The position numbers were made by a program, and so were the translations under genes. Source: PoT sp049331405 (GTDB lineage Bacteria > Planctomycetota > Planctomycetia > Isosphaerales > Isosphaeraceae). From it: a stretch of 64,000 nt of DNA. The first letter of the stretch is position 1. Every line of letters starts with the position of its first letter. Location of the stretch: positions 1,674,001-1,738,000 of the forward strand of contig NZ_CP186274.1 of the NCBI RefSeq assembly GCF_049331405.1, written 5' to 3'. Under the pieces are notes generated by a model that saw nothing but the letters and a program-made list of their open reading frames with translations, searched no databases and was not told where the DNA came from. Of this stretch, positions 18,124 to 27,026 are shown in pieces.

Positions 18124-18684
18124 ATGAGGGAATCCATGTCCGATCAGGCGAACCCGTCCTTGAGGCCGAAGGTCACGATCCAGCAGTGGATGACCATCCT
18201 GGCGGTGATCGCCGTGGCCAACTACCTGGCGAGTCAGCTCGTGAAGCTGATCCTGGCGAACCAACTGGCGGCGGACGAGGTCCGCTCGCATACGGCCTCC
18301 GCCCTCCTTGTTATCAACGGATTCGTGGTCGTCTACGGGGTCGGCTATCTGACGCTGGACTGGTGGTCGAAGGTTTACCACCACGAGCGGGGTTTGCCCG
18401 ATCGCCCGCGTCGTTTCATCGTCTGGGAAGGGGAGAGGGGCCTGGTCCTCGGGCTCTTCCTCATCATCCTCCACATCGGCCTCGAGTGCGCCCAGGTCGG
18501 GGGGCCACCTCGCCCGAACCCCTTCCTGTCCGCCTCATGGTGGCTGATGTTTGGCGCCAGCGGGGGCCTGTCCGCATGGATCATGTCGAAGCGAGCCCGA
18601 GAGGCCGCGGAGCCGACCCGGGCCGTTACCGAGCCCCCGGAAGGCGAGTCATCCCACCCGAATATCGTGACGCGTTCGACTTGA
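18124..18684 (+). CDS. Hypothetical multi-pass membrane protein
   Basis: This encodes up to 186 residues from ATG 18124 (MRESMSDQANPSLRPK); ATG 18136 is an equally good start. Four hydrophobic segments are visible: TILAVIAVANYLASQLVKLI, SALLVINGFVVVYGVGYLTL, LVLGLFLIILHIGLECA and WWLMFGASGGLSAWIM. Polar linkers and a hydrophilic tail (about the last 30 residues, rich in Pro, Glu and Ser) make up the rest. No family is recognised. It lies about 85 bp after a secreted protein gene and may share its transcript. Confidence 0.6.
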   Translation: MRESMSDQANPSLRPKVTIQQWMTILAVIAVANYLASQLVKLILANQLAADEVRSHTASALLVINGFVVVYGVGYLTLDWWSKVYHHERGLPDRPRRFIVWEGERGLVLGLFLIILHIGLECAQVGGPPRPNPFLSASWWLMFGASGGLSAWIMSKRAREAAEPTRAVTEPPEGESSHPNIVTRST

Positions 18685-18880
18685 GAGATTTTGGTTCTCG
18701 GCAAAGATCCGGGTCTAGAGAGAGGGAAATGAAGCCACTCGGCCTCCACCGGGCCTCGTCGAGGACTCGGAGATCGCCGCGAATCATCGCCTGTATGTTG
18801 AATGCATCAGGTCGCGGGAAGTCCAGTCCGGTGACGACCGGCCCCTTTGGCGCGTTGACGGAATCTCAGAGGTGCCCCCG

Positions 18881-19501
18881 ATGACAGTCGGCGCTGACGG
18901 CTCGAACGGCTACGAAGAGCGGGCTGAGGAGTTCATCGCCGGGCGGTCCCGGTCGCTCGTCGGGGTCCCGTACGTCCGGGACTGGGCCCGACTGCTCCCG
19001 CCGGGTGCCGCCATCCTCGACCTCGGCTGCGGGTCCGGCATCCCCATCTCCCGGGCCCTCATCGCCGACGGCTACTCGGTATCCGGCGTCGATGCGTCCG
19101 CCTCCATGACGGCCGCCTTCCGGGACCACTTCCCGCACGCCCCGGTCGCCTGCGAGCCGGTCGAGCGGTCCCGGTTCTTCGACCGCACGTTCGACGGCGT
19201 GGTGTCGTGGGACCTGATGTTCCTGCTCTCGGCCGAGACCCAACCGGCGGTCATCCGCCGCGTGGGGGCGGTATTGAAGCCGGGCGGCCGATTCCTGTTC
19301 ACGTCGCCGGAGCAAGTGTGCACATGGACCGACATTCTCACCGGCCGACGGTCGATGTCGCTCGGGTCCGCGGCCTACGAGGCGGCCCTGCAAGAGGCGG
19401 GCCTGACATTGATCGACACGCACCGGGACGTCGATGAGAATTTCTATTACAGCGCCATCAAAGCAGACAGAGGAGAGCGGTCCAACCGGACCGGGCGCTG
19501 A
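18881..19501 (+). CDS. Class I SAM-dependent methyltransferase
   Basis: This encodes 206 residues from ATG 18881 (MTVGADGSNGYEERAEEFIAG); a GTG at 18872 is possible. Motif I, the S-adenosylmethionine glycine loop, is present as ILDLGCGSGIPIS. It is followed by the acidic residue at the end of strand 2 (VSGVDAS), a post-motif region with ERSRFFDRTFDGVVSWDLMF, and LKPGGRFLFTSPE, which is typical of the Methyltransf_11/25 group. The substrate cannot be told: this group methylates small molecules, lipids and quinones alike. It is likely soluble and cytoplasmic. It stands alone, with no partner genes on the same strand. Confidence 0.8.
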   Translation: MTVGADGSNGYEERAEEFIAGRSRSLVGVPYVRDWARLLPPGAAILDLGCGSGIPISRALIADGYSVSGVDASASMTAAFRDHFPHAPVACEPVERSRFFDRTFDGVVSWDLMFLLSAETQPAVIRRVGAVLKPGGRFLFTSPEQVCTWTDILTGRRSMSLGSAAYEAALQEAGLTLIDTHRDVDENFYYSAIKADRGERSNRTGR

Positions 19502-19734
19502 AACGGCCCCGTCCGGCCTGGAGGAAGCCAACGCGATGAAAGGCCGCCTCGTGGACGCCGCCGCACACTTCCCCGGGTGGACTGCCGAGGTCCCATCTGC
19601 TTGAATGAACATGAACTGCGGAGAGGGTCGAATCCGCGAAGTCCCGGCAAGTCCGGATCCAGGGTCGAGGACTTGGGAGGGGCTTTCCATACGCTGAGTT
19701 CAGGACGGATGGAACACCGCCTCGGGCCGGCGGG

Positions 19735-21168
19735 TTAACGACCTCGGCCCTTGTCGAGTCGCCTCAGGGCGTTGCGAGCGGCCATGCTGTCGAGCCCCCG
19801 GTTCGTGCCGGCGAGCCGACGCAGCGCGGGGAGGCTCTTCTCGGTGCCGATCTGCTCGAGGATCTTGCAGGCGTCCGCCCGCGTGAAGCCGTCGCTGTGC
19901 TCGAGGCATCGGAGCACGGCGTCCTCGGCGGGGGGGCCGATGGCCTTGAGCGCCTCGACGGCCCGGCCCCGGTCGTTGCTGCTCATGAGGTAGTCGGCCA
20001 GCGCGTCCGCGGATTCCGGGTCCTTGATCGCCTTGAGCGCATCCAAGGCCGCCCAGCGCACGTGGAATTCCGGATCCTTCAGGCCTTCGAGCAGGGCGGG
20101 GGTGTTCTCCGGCCCTCCCCACACCGCCAGGGCCTTCGCGGCGTCGGACCGCGTGAACGCGTCGGAGTCCTTGAGCATGGGCTCGACGGCCTTCGCGACC
20201 TCCTGGCGGTCCTCGCCGGGCGTCGACCTCATCAAGCGGGCCAACGCCCCCTTGCGCCTCGGCTGGTCGGGAGACTCGAGATCGAGACGGACTTGCCCCG
20301 CGTCCTCCGCGGCCAGGGGAGCCGCCGCGGCGGGGGGCGCGGTGCGAGGAGAGGGTGGGATGTTCGGTTGGAGAGCGGGGCGTCGTTCGGGGGCCGGTTC
20401 CTGATCGCTGTTCGGGAGGGGGACTTGCGCGGGCTGTCCCGCCGCGACCTGTTCATTCTTCACGGGGGCACGCTCGGCGTCGTCCCTGGCCTTGGTCAAC
20501 CCGGGGACGAACATCACGAGCCCGAGCGCCATCCCGAACCCCCCCATCGCGATGAGGAAGGGTTTCTCCATCGCATCCCAACGGGAAAAGAGATAGTAGA
20601 TCTGATAGAAGGGGAACAAGACGTAGAACACGCCGCAGAGGAAGCTCTCGCGGAACGGGACCACCACGCAGCCGATGCTGCCGACCACGATGAGCACCAT
20701 CGCGACGGTCAACGCCGCCATCAAGGCGGCATGCTTCGTCGCGTCCGCGCCCTGCGTCAGGTAGAACGCCAGCCCCACGACCAATGCGATGCCCGGGAGC
20801 AGGTAACCCCAGCCGGGTAGACCCCCGATCGAGATCGGCCCCGATCGTGAGGGTCGGCGGGCCTTGGCGGGCTTCATCGCCGCCCGCCGGGGCATCACGT
20901 CTTCGAAATCCTCGTCTGGCTCCGCGCGAGGCGGCGAGGCGACCGGCTCATCGAAGCCGTACGGGTCGTGGTCCCAAGGCGGCGGATCGGCCCGTCGAGC
21001 GGGGGAGGGCGTCGCCCTCTGGGGGCTCCGAGGCCTCCCGTCCGCCGAGCTCGCCCCGGGGATGATGAAGATCAGCCCGCATTGCTTGCACTTGCCGCGC
21101 TTGCCCGCCAGGGCCTCGTCGACGTCGAATCTCTTGCCGCACGACTCGCAATGGAAGCTGATGGCCAT
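19735..21168 (-). CDS. Zinc-ribbon, membrane and HEAT-repeat protein
   Basis: This encodes 477 residues. The N-terminus is a zinc ribbon with two CxxC pairs (FHCESCGKRFDVDE...KCKQCGLIFII), a module placed at the start of many planctomycete membrane proteins. A Pro-rich linker follows, then four hydrophobic segments between about residues 130 and 235 (WGYLLPGIALVVGLAFYLT, ALMAALTVAMVLIVVGSIG, FLCGVFYVLFPFYQIYYLF, MGGFGMALGLVMFVPG). After a second linker the last 180 residues form HEAT repeats (AFTRSDAAKALAVWGG, FHVRWAALDALKAIKDPES, GFTRADACKILEQIG). It probably senses or scaffolds at the membrane. No enzymatic residues are visible. Confidence 0.75.
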   Translation of the reverse strand: MAISFHCESCGKRFDVDEALAGKRGKCKQCGLIFIIPGASSADGRPRSPQRATPSPARRADPPPWDHDPYGFDEPVASPPRAEPDEDFEDVMPRRAAMKPAKARRPSRSGPISIGGLPGWGYLLPGIALVVGLAFYLTQGADATKHAALMAALTVAMVLIVVGSIGCVVVPFRESFLCGVFYVLFPFYQIYYLFSRWDAMEKPFLIAMGGFGMALGLVMFVPGLTKARDDAERAPVKNEQVAAGQPAQVPLPNSDQEPAPERRPALQPNIPPSPRTAPPAAAAPLAAEDAGQVRLDLESPDQPRRKGALARLMRSTPGEDRQEVAKAVEPMLKDSDAFTRSDAAKALAVWGGPENTPALLEGLKDPEFHVRWAALDALKAIKDPESADALADYLMSSNDRGRAVEALKAIGPPAEDAVLRCLEHSDGFTRADACKILEQIGTEKSLPALRRLAGTNRGLDSMAARNALRRLDKGRGR

Positions 21169-21471
21169 GCTTTCCCCAAAGCCCGGATGTCCTGGCGTGG
21201 GCCCCCGGATCTCGCCGCCATGGGCCCCGATCGTGTAAGCTTAGCATAAGATGTGCGAAACATCTCTAGCTATCAACCCGCGTAAGTCGCCCATGCTGAG
21301 CAGGAGCGTTGACGGACTCCCTCGTCCAATTCTTCTCCGACTCTCGGGAAAGCTGGAGGCGGATCAAGGAGGATCCCGAGCGTTGTTTCTCCATGGGAGA
21401 CGAACTCGCCGCCGCCGACGAGCCCACAGCCGGTCTGCGGCCGATGGCCTCGAGGCCGTCTCCGCCGAGGA
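21169..21471. other. Intergenic region, 303 bp
   Basis: This separates two genes that both read leftward. It holds the promoter side of the zinc-ribbon/HEAT gene; an AT-richer patch at 21235-21260 is a possible promoter. I see no gene, repeat or strong hairpin. Confidence 0.3.
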
Positions 21472-23136
21472 TCAGGGGCGTTTCGTGATCACGACGGCCT
21501 CGTCGCGGACGACGTACGCGAGCCCGGCCGGGGCGAGGAGCGACTCGAGGGCCTTGCCCAGGGGCTCGCCGGCATCGCCGCCGGTAACGGTCGTGGCCAG
21601 GGTCGCCACGCCCTCCTTCAAGGCGGAGGGGGCGACGAGGAATGTCTCCTTCGTCTGCGCGACGAGGTGGGCGATGACCTTCTTCAACGGGGCCTCGCGG
21701 AAGTCGAACGGGACCGACGCCTTGAGCGCATCGGCGACCCGGGCGTTCGACTTCTCCTGGGCCGCCGACGGGCGGGAGAGGCCGTCATTCTCGGGGGTCT
21801 TGCGGACGACCTTGAGTCCGCGGTCGCCGGGGATATACGTCAGGCCGAGGGGCTCGAGGCTCAGGTTGAGGCAGGATCGCAGGGTCAGGCGGCCTTCGGC
21901 CTCCAACGGCACGACCGTATCCTTGCCGATGCCCGCGGCTTTCAGCTCCTCCGGGTCGAGCTCGATCTTGACGCGGGCCATCGAGTGGAGGAAGCCCATG
22001 AGGTTTTCGAGCCGGGCGCCCCCGACGTTGAAAAGGATCTCCCTGTCGAGGGCGCGGGCGAGTTTCCTGTCGAGGGGCGTCGGCGGGAGGTGGGCATCGA
22101 GGTACTCCTCGTGCTCGTTGTCTTTCACCTTGACGAGCTTGCCTTCCGGGTCGATCAGGACGGCGGTCGGCCACGACGAGATGCCGTAGTCCTTGACGGT
22201 CTCGCCCGTGGTGTCGAGCACGATCGGCAACGGCAAGGGCTTGCCTTGCCAGTGCTCCTTGATGATCGGCTTGAGCCGCTCGTCGAGCATGGCGAAGTCG
22301 GTCGCCTGCGGGTCGTGGACGGCCAGGATGACGAACTTGTCGCGGTCGTCGGCATGCTCCTCGGCGAAGTCGACCCAGTTCGGGATCCCTCGCGCCACGC
22401 AAGGGCCGCACCAGAAGCCCCAGAATTCGAGGACGACCCACTTCCCCTTGAAGTCGGAGAGCTTCACGTCCTTGCCGACGCCCCGCGCGTCGGTGACCTT
22501 CAGCGGGGGCGGTTCCTTGCCGTAGAGCTTCGCCAGCGGCTTGAGCTTGAGGTCGATCGCCCCGAGGTCCACGACGGGCGTCCCCGCCTTGACCTCGAGG
22601 TCGCGTTGGTCGTCGGTGTAGTCGGTCGGGTCGCCGTAACCCCAGAAGCTGTACGACCCGGGCGGGACCTTGAGTCGGAACTTCGACTCGCGGGATGCGC
22701 ACGAGGCGAATCGAATCCGGCCGGGCTTCAGGAAGAGGTACACGTTGGACCAGCCGGGCGTGCTCCCCTGCTCGGTGCAGGTGAAGTGCCCCTTGACCTC
22801 GACGAGCGGCCCCGCCTTGATCTCGATCGGCTTCCCCGCCGCCCCGGGAGCCACCACGGCGAGCCCGCCCCGGTCCCCCCGGATAGCCATCACGACCTGG
22901 TCGCGGCCGTAGAACTCGACGTCGAGCCTGAACCGGCCGTCGGCCCCCGTCTTGACCCCCTGATAGGGAAACATCGGCCGATTCTCATCGGAGCTCCAGA
23001 ACGTCCCCACCTCGGCCCCCGCCACGGCCTTCCCGCCCTCGTCCACGACCCGTCCCTCGACTTTCACCTCATCCGCCCGCCCCCTCGCCGCGAACGCGAG
23101 CAGCACGGCGAAGGCCACAACCCTAGTCCGTTTCAT
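21472..23136 (-). CDS. Exported thioredoxin-like (TlpA-type) protein with extra N- and C-terminal domains
   Basis: This encodes 554 residues from ATG 23136, with a good ribosome binding site (AGGAGGG). A signal peptide (VVAFAVLLAFAARGRAD) is followed by a carboxypeptidase-regulatory-like beta domain (VEGRVVDEGGKAVAGAEV). A TlpA/redoxin domain with an intact CxxC (FWGFWCGPCVARGIP, about residues 238-252) and the cis-Pro region (GISSWPTAVLIDPEG) comes next. The last 200 residues contain two similar segments (LTLRSCLNLSLEPLGLTYIP and LGKALESLLAPAGLAYVV), the pattern of short secretin/TonB N-terminal domains. It probably exchanges disulfides outside the cytoplasm, but partners are unknown. A perfect palindrome sits just upstream of the start and may be its operator. 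Confidence 0.8.
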   Translation of the reverse strand: MKRTRVVAFAVLLAFAARGRADEVKVEGRVVDEGGKAVAGAEVGTFWSSDENRPMFPYQGVKTGADGRFRLDVEFYGRDQVVMAIRGDRGGLAVVAPGAAGKPIEIKAGPLVEVKGHFTCTEQGSTPGWSNVYLFLKPGRIRFASCASRESKFRLKVPPGSYSFWGYGDPTDYTDDQRDLEVKAGTPVVDLGAIDLKLKPLAKLYGKEPPPLKVTDARGVGKDVKLSDFKGKWVVLEFWGFWCGPCVARGIPNWVDFAEEHADDRDKFVILAVHDPQATDFAMLDERLKPIIKEHWQGKPLPLPIVLDTTGETVKDYGISSWPTAVLIDPEGKLVKVKDNEHEEYLDAHLPPTPLDRKLARALDREILFNVGGARLENLMGFLHSMARVKIELDPEELKAAGIGKDTVVPLEAEGRLTLRSCLNLSLEPLGLTYIPGDRGLKVVRKTPENDGLSRPSAAQEKSNARVADALKASVPFDFREAPLKKVIAHLVAQTKETFLVAPSALKEGVATLATTVTGGDAGEPLGKALESLLAPAGLAYVVRDEAVVITKRP

Positions 23137-23168
23137 GAGACCCTCCTCTACAGGCGTAGACGCTCAAG

Positions 23169-23196
23169 CCGATTTCTGACATCTGTCAGAAATCGG
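23169..23196. promoter_or_regulatory. Perfect 28-bp palindrome, operator candidate (BlaI/CopY-like)
   Basis: Two 13-nt arms, CCGATTTCTGACA and TGTCAGAAATCGG, flank TC and end about 32 nt before the start codon of the thioredoxin-like gene. The centre GACAtcTGTC fits the KACANNTGTM core bound by BlaI/MecI/CopY repressors. That regulator family is abundant in planctomycetes, but the outer bases do not fully match the published cop box. There is no T-run, so a terminator is unlikely. No BlaI-type gene is in the window. Confidence 0.5.
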
Positions 23197-23534
23197 AGGA
23201 TAACGAAACGGTTCGGGGAAGTCTATGCGGTTGAGATCGTGACGAGTCCTTTGGATCATCATGATCCTGGGAGGCAACAGGTGCTTACTCCATGTCATAC
23301 CGGCAGGTCGAACCGCCTTGAAGCGGAGGCCCGAATCTCCCCTTAGATAACCCCGGGCGAGACCCTCGCGGATTCGCTTGCGTAGGTGCGCATCATGCCA
23401 CGCCGGAAGTGAGCATCGACACGGTTACGATCGAATAGTCCCACGCGTGAGAATCCATCGACTCGCCGACCATCAGTCGGGTGCAGGCCGGTCTTAAGCT
23501 CACATGGCGCGCCGGTTACGATCGCCGGATCTGC

Positions 23535-23807
23535 CTAATCGTTCGTTGCATAGAGCTCGACGCGCCCGCACTCGACGCAACGAAACGAGACGATGGGGAT
23601 CGGTTGATCAACGGGTTCTTGGCGCAGACCTTGTTGAAAGGCGACGATCGGGTTCGGCGATGTCGGGGTTCCAGGGCGAACGAAAGAGAATTCCGAGCCG
23701 ACGCGAAAGCTCTCCCTGGAGGAATTCTTCAGCATATCCGCCGGCTGGGCGTGGAGAGTACCCCGCTCCACGGCGCCACCACAGGAAGAACATTGCTTGC
23801 TTCGCAT
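23535..23807 (-). CDS. Small zinc-ribbon protein
   Basis: This encodes 90 residues from ATG 23807 (MRSKQCSSCGGAVERGTL). A CxxC pair near the N-terminus and a second near the C-terminus (FRCVECGRVELYATND) suggest one zinc site that closes a small domain. A similar paired-cysteine pattern with VELYA at the end occurs in short uncharacterised bacterial zinc-ribbon proteins. The central part holds no other motif. An in-frame ATG at 23852 would add 15 basic residues and has no better support. There is no operon context; gene-free DNA lies on both sides. Confidence 0.6.
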   Translation of the reverse strand: MRSKQCSSCGGAVERGTLHAQPADMLKNSSRESFRVGSEFSFVRPGTPTSPNPIVAFQQGLRQEPVDQPIPIVSFRCVECGRVELYATND

Positions 23808-24819
23808 GGATTCCTTCCTCCGCGATCCAACAACACCACCCAGTACACCCATTGATCGAGTCGCCCAGGATTGTAACAGAAAAGAGCCAGTGCCGCGTGA
23901 CGACGGACGAGCTTAACGAGAGCCCAACGGCGAGATCAACCAACTCCATCACACCAGATGCACATCTTAGTAACGAACAGCCTTCGGAGTTCGCCCGTCG
24001 CGAAGAGACGAGAGGTCAAATGCCTATCCCCGGCCGAGACCGGGGGCCGTCTGCAACTTCCCCGGTCGAACCGCGGCCTGCTGTAGACCAGAGAGGCCGA
24101 ATCTAATCCTCCGTGCCGAACACTCGGGTCGTCACGACTGGGATCGTCGGTATTCATGAAGATATCGAAGGATCCCGACAGACCACTCTTCGTTTACGGG
24201 CAGCGCGGATCGGCCTGGCAAAGCGTAGACACCCTCGGCTCACGGCCGGGCTATTGGGCGAAAAACCTCGTGTCGCTTCGCGACCCAGGTTCTGCGAACC
24301 TGGGCCACCCAAGAAAGAGCGAGCCGGCCGGGGTTTGGGACGGGCCGCTGATCATTTCCGAGGCCCGCGAATCGGCCGGGGTTTTGGGGCCGGCCGCACG
24401 TCGTCTCCGGGGCCAGGGATCGTCCGAGGCTTGCGGAAGCCATTCTCCGAGGCCGGGCGCCTGTCGGTTCGCGCCTCGTCGCGGCGCGACCCCGATCGTC
24501 CCAGACAGGCCTACCCGGAAGGGGCGAAACCGCCGAACGCACCGCGATAGGCATGTCATGTCTTTGCGAGATCGGAGGTGCCATCGGCTGCCAAACGTGT
24601 CGCGGGAGGTGAGCCACGCCCGATCGACCTGGCCCTCGAAAGTCCACCTAATCCACGCATTTTAAGGTATTTTAAATCTAGGCATGTCATTTAGTGTAGA
24701 TGATAGAATTTGGATTTGTGCGATGGAGTGGCGGAGCCGGGATCGGCCGCCGGGGCCGATCATTTGCCGGCCTCGCCCTGGAAACGGCAGCTCAAGCGCG
24801 AGACGAATCCATGGACGAA
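23808..24819. other. Gene-free region of about 1 kb with one hairpin repeat
   Basis: I find no protein with recognisable content on either strand. A diverged member of the CCCAGGTT family lies at 24271-24310 (GTCGCTTCGCGACCCAGG and the complementary half, core TTCTGCGAA), in minus orientation. The stretch 24655-24720 is AT-rich (GCATTTTAAGGTATTTTAAA) and lies beyond the 3' end of the next gene. Confidence 0.4.
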
Positions 24820-25284
24820 TTAGGGGAGCTTCGGAGTCGGCTTTCCGAGAGGAAATATATTTATTTGCGAGTTTATATAGCCGGACTCGTTCGCGGTGAG
24901 AATCCAGGTCTTCCCCTTGAGCGAGCCGCGGTTCTCGTAAGTCGGCATCACGTCCTTGCCTTCATTCGTCGTGACGCTGATGAGATGGATGTCGAATTCG
25001 ATCGGCTTGGCCGGTTTCTTGCCGTCCACGAGGTTCACGTTGAATCGCAAACCCCCGTCCTCGGTCTCGTAATTCGGATAATCCCACGTCCCCTCAATCT
25101 TCACGTCCGTGCGTAGCGGGACACCAAGTCGCCCGATGAGCTTCACCTTGCCGCTGCTGATGTCCTCGACCTTGACCGACACGACCGCGTCGTCCTCCTT
25201 GGAAAGACTGGGCAGGCAGGCGATCAGCAAGAGGAGCGCGAAGATGACGTTACACTTCAGCCCAGGGGATAATCTCAGGGTCAT
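24820..25284 (-). CDS. Exported hypothetical protein, possible lipoprotein
   Basis: This encodes 154 residues. ATG 25284 (MTLRLSPGLKCNVIF) is chosen because it opens a signal sequence (VIFALLLLIACLPSLS) with a Cys at a plausible lipobox (LIAC). The mature part looks like an all-beta domain (VSVKVEDISSGKVKLIGRLG, LRFNVNLVDGKKPAKPIEFD) and ends INIFPLGKPTPKLP. A longer frame extends upstream but is only a shadow of the next gene. No family is recognised. The gene lies on the same strand as the membrane protein upstream, with a gap of 178 bp. Confidence 0.6.
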   Translation of the reverse strand: MTLRLSPGLKCNVIFALLLLIACLPSLSKEDDAVVSVKVEDISSGKVKLIGRLGVPLRTDVKIEGTWDYPNYETEDGGLRFNVNLVDGKKPAKPIEFDIHLISVTTNEGKDVMPTYENRGSLKGKTWILTANESGYINSQINIFPLGKPTPKLP

Positions 25285-25462
25285 GTCATCACCTATTCCG
25301 AAAGCTAGAAACCTCGGCCAGGAACATCGGCCCTTTGGAATCGAGAACGACTCGAATCCCAGTCTTGACTGCGCCAAAGGCCCTGCGTGAAACGTGCGTT
25401 CGATCGTCTGTATTGACGCTGGACGCGGATTCGAGGAAAGCCGAAGATCCCTCCGAAGCGGC

Positions 25463-26371
25463 TCAGAAGCAGGTGCCCTTGCGGATCTCCCACTCCTGGG
25501 CGTTCGTGGCGGTCGAGTGGAGGAGGAGGAGGGAGAAGGGGATCCCCTGGGCCTCGGCGCGGGCCAGGGCGTGGGCGAGGCGTCGGAGGTCGGCGATCGT
25601 CTCGGGCAGGTCGGGCCAGCGGAGGTGGTCGGCCTCGGCCTCGGCCTCGAGGCGAGCGAGCAGGGGGGTGACGGTGGCGAGGCCCGCGGAGGCCTCGTGC
25701 CAGGCGAGGGGTTCCCCCTCCATGTCGTCGTTCCAGCCGAAGGACGAGAGGGGGGCGAGGCCGAGCCCCTCGGCGATCGCGTCGAGCCGGGCGACGTGGC
25801 GAGCCAGGCTCTGGCCCCGGGCATAGGTCTCGATCTCGCCGACCCTTCGCGGGAAGTAGGGGACGACCGAGGCGTGTCGCAGCACGTCGTTCATGCCGAA
25901 GACCGTGGCGGCCGAGGCGTAGAGGAAGATCGCGTCGGCCAGGGCCGCGATGACGGTGGCCCCGTCCAGCAGGCGGTCGGGGATCACCCCCTGGCCGAAG
26001 ATCGCGAACGCGGTCAGGCCCGAGGCCGAGGCCAGCAGCAGCAGGTCGGCCCGCATCGTCTCCCGGAACGCCCGGCGCACGAACCACCAGTGCCTCGCCG
26101 GATAGTCGGGCGACCTGCGGACCTCGGCCGTCGACAGCACGACGCACCGCATCACCCCGAACAGCACCAGCCCCGCCAGCGTCGAGATCAGGAGGCCGCT
26201 GGCCAGCTCCCCGTGCGAGATCGGCATCGTCAGGCCGAGGGCCATGATCATCGGCCCGACCAGGATCACCGGGATGGCGAGCGCGACCGCCACCGAGGAG
26301 GTGGCCGCCGCCCAGAGGATCGTGGCCCGCATGGCCACGCGGTAGTCTGCGCGAGCGCCGTCGATCGACAT
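25463..26371 (-). CDS. Hypothetical membrane protein with cytoplasmic helical domain
   Basis: This encodes 302 residues from ATG 26371 (MSIDGARADYRVAM); an in-frame ATG at 26431 would add 20 residues. Five to six hydrophobic segments are visible, including ILWAAATSSVAVALAIPVIL, MIMALGLTMPI, GLLISTLAGLVLFGVM and LLLLASASGLTAFAIFG. A hydrophilic C-terminal half is rich in Ala, Leu and Glu (LARHVARLDAIAEGLG, TVTPLLARLEAEAEADHLRW) and probably helical. The protein ends in EIRKGTCF. I do not recognise a family. Confidence 0.6.
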   Translation of the reverse strand: MSIDGARADYRVAMRATILWAAATSSVAVALAIPVILVGPMIMALGLTMPISHGELASGLLISTLAGLVLFGVMRCVVLSTAEVRRSPDYPARHWWFVRRAFRETMRADLLLLASASGLTAFAIFGQGVIPDRLLDGATVIAALADAIFLYASAATVFGMNDVLRHASVVPYFPRRVGEIETYARGQSLARHVARLDAIAEGLGLAPLSSFGWNDDMEGEPLAWHEASAGLATVTPLLARLEAEAEADHLRWPDLPETIADLRRLAHALARAEAQGIPFSLLLLHSTATNAQEWEIRKGTCF

Positions 26372-26588
26372 GGCCACGCCCCGTCGCTTGATGAAGAAAG
26401 GCGAACCCCCCTCCCGCGTCCCTGGCCGCACGGCCCCAAATAGGCCGATGGCTATTCTCGCAGCGCGCCCCCGCCTCTCGCCAGCGTCCCCCGCCGTTCT
26501 CGCGATTTGACAACGCCGAGGCCGGAGGCGACAGTGTGTCGGCCTCGCGTCGGTTCGACTTTCGAAAGGATTCCTGGGAACGAAGGAT

Positions 26589-26783
26589 ATGGTTCCGAAG
26601 CGTATTCTCGTGCTGGGGGGCGGGTTCGCGGGGCTCTGGGCGACGCTCGGGGTCGAGACGAGGGCGGGGGCCGACGTCGTCTCGCTGGGGCGCGAGGGGC
26701 TCCGGCTCGGATCCGGCGAGGAGATCCCCGCGGTGGCCGTCGTCCAGGCTCCGCTCGCGACTTACGGCGAGAGCGGCTCTTGA
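26589..26783 (+). pseudogene. Internally deleted relic of an NADH dehydrogenase-like FAD oxidoreductase
   Basis: The 64-residue frame begins MVPKRILVLGGGFAGLWATLG, a textbook FAD-binding GxGxxG Rossmann start as found in type II NADH dehydrogenases. It should continue for about 400 residues. Instead it jumps after about 30 residues to LGREGLRLGSGEEIPAVAVV, which resembles the middle of the same family (the segment before the conserved WxAGxR motif), and then stops. The simplest reading is an internal deletion that joined two parts of one gene, followed by loss of the rest. It is almost certainly non-functional. Confidence 0.55.
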
Positions 26784-27026
26784 AGTTCCTGATCGCATAT
26801 AGTTGGCGTAAATTTTGAGTTATTGCGTAAAATGCGGCGTAGCGGGTGGCTTGTTGTGGCCATTCGATGGATTTCAGGTGGGCTCATGGTGTGTTCAGTT
26901 CGAGTTTGCCATGCGGATCCGTGAAGATCGGTAGTCGTGAGACGAAGATCCAGGTGGCGGGGCCACGACCGCCGAGCGCAGAATCGACGTGGCCTCCGAG
27001 GCCGGGGATAACCGGGAGTGGACCTG

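Noticed and set aside
21667..23346. Plus-strand frame of 559 codons opposite the thioredoxin-like gene
   Set aside because: It mirrors the real minus-strand gene, has no start context, and its composition is that of an antisense frame.
23481..24106. Plus-strand frames of 124-200 codons
   Set aside because: They run opposite the small zinc-ribbon gene and through gene-free DNA, with no protein features.
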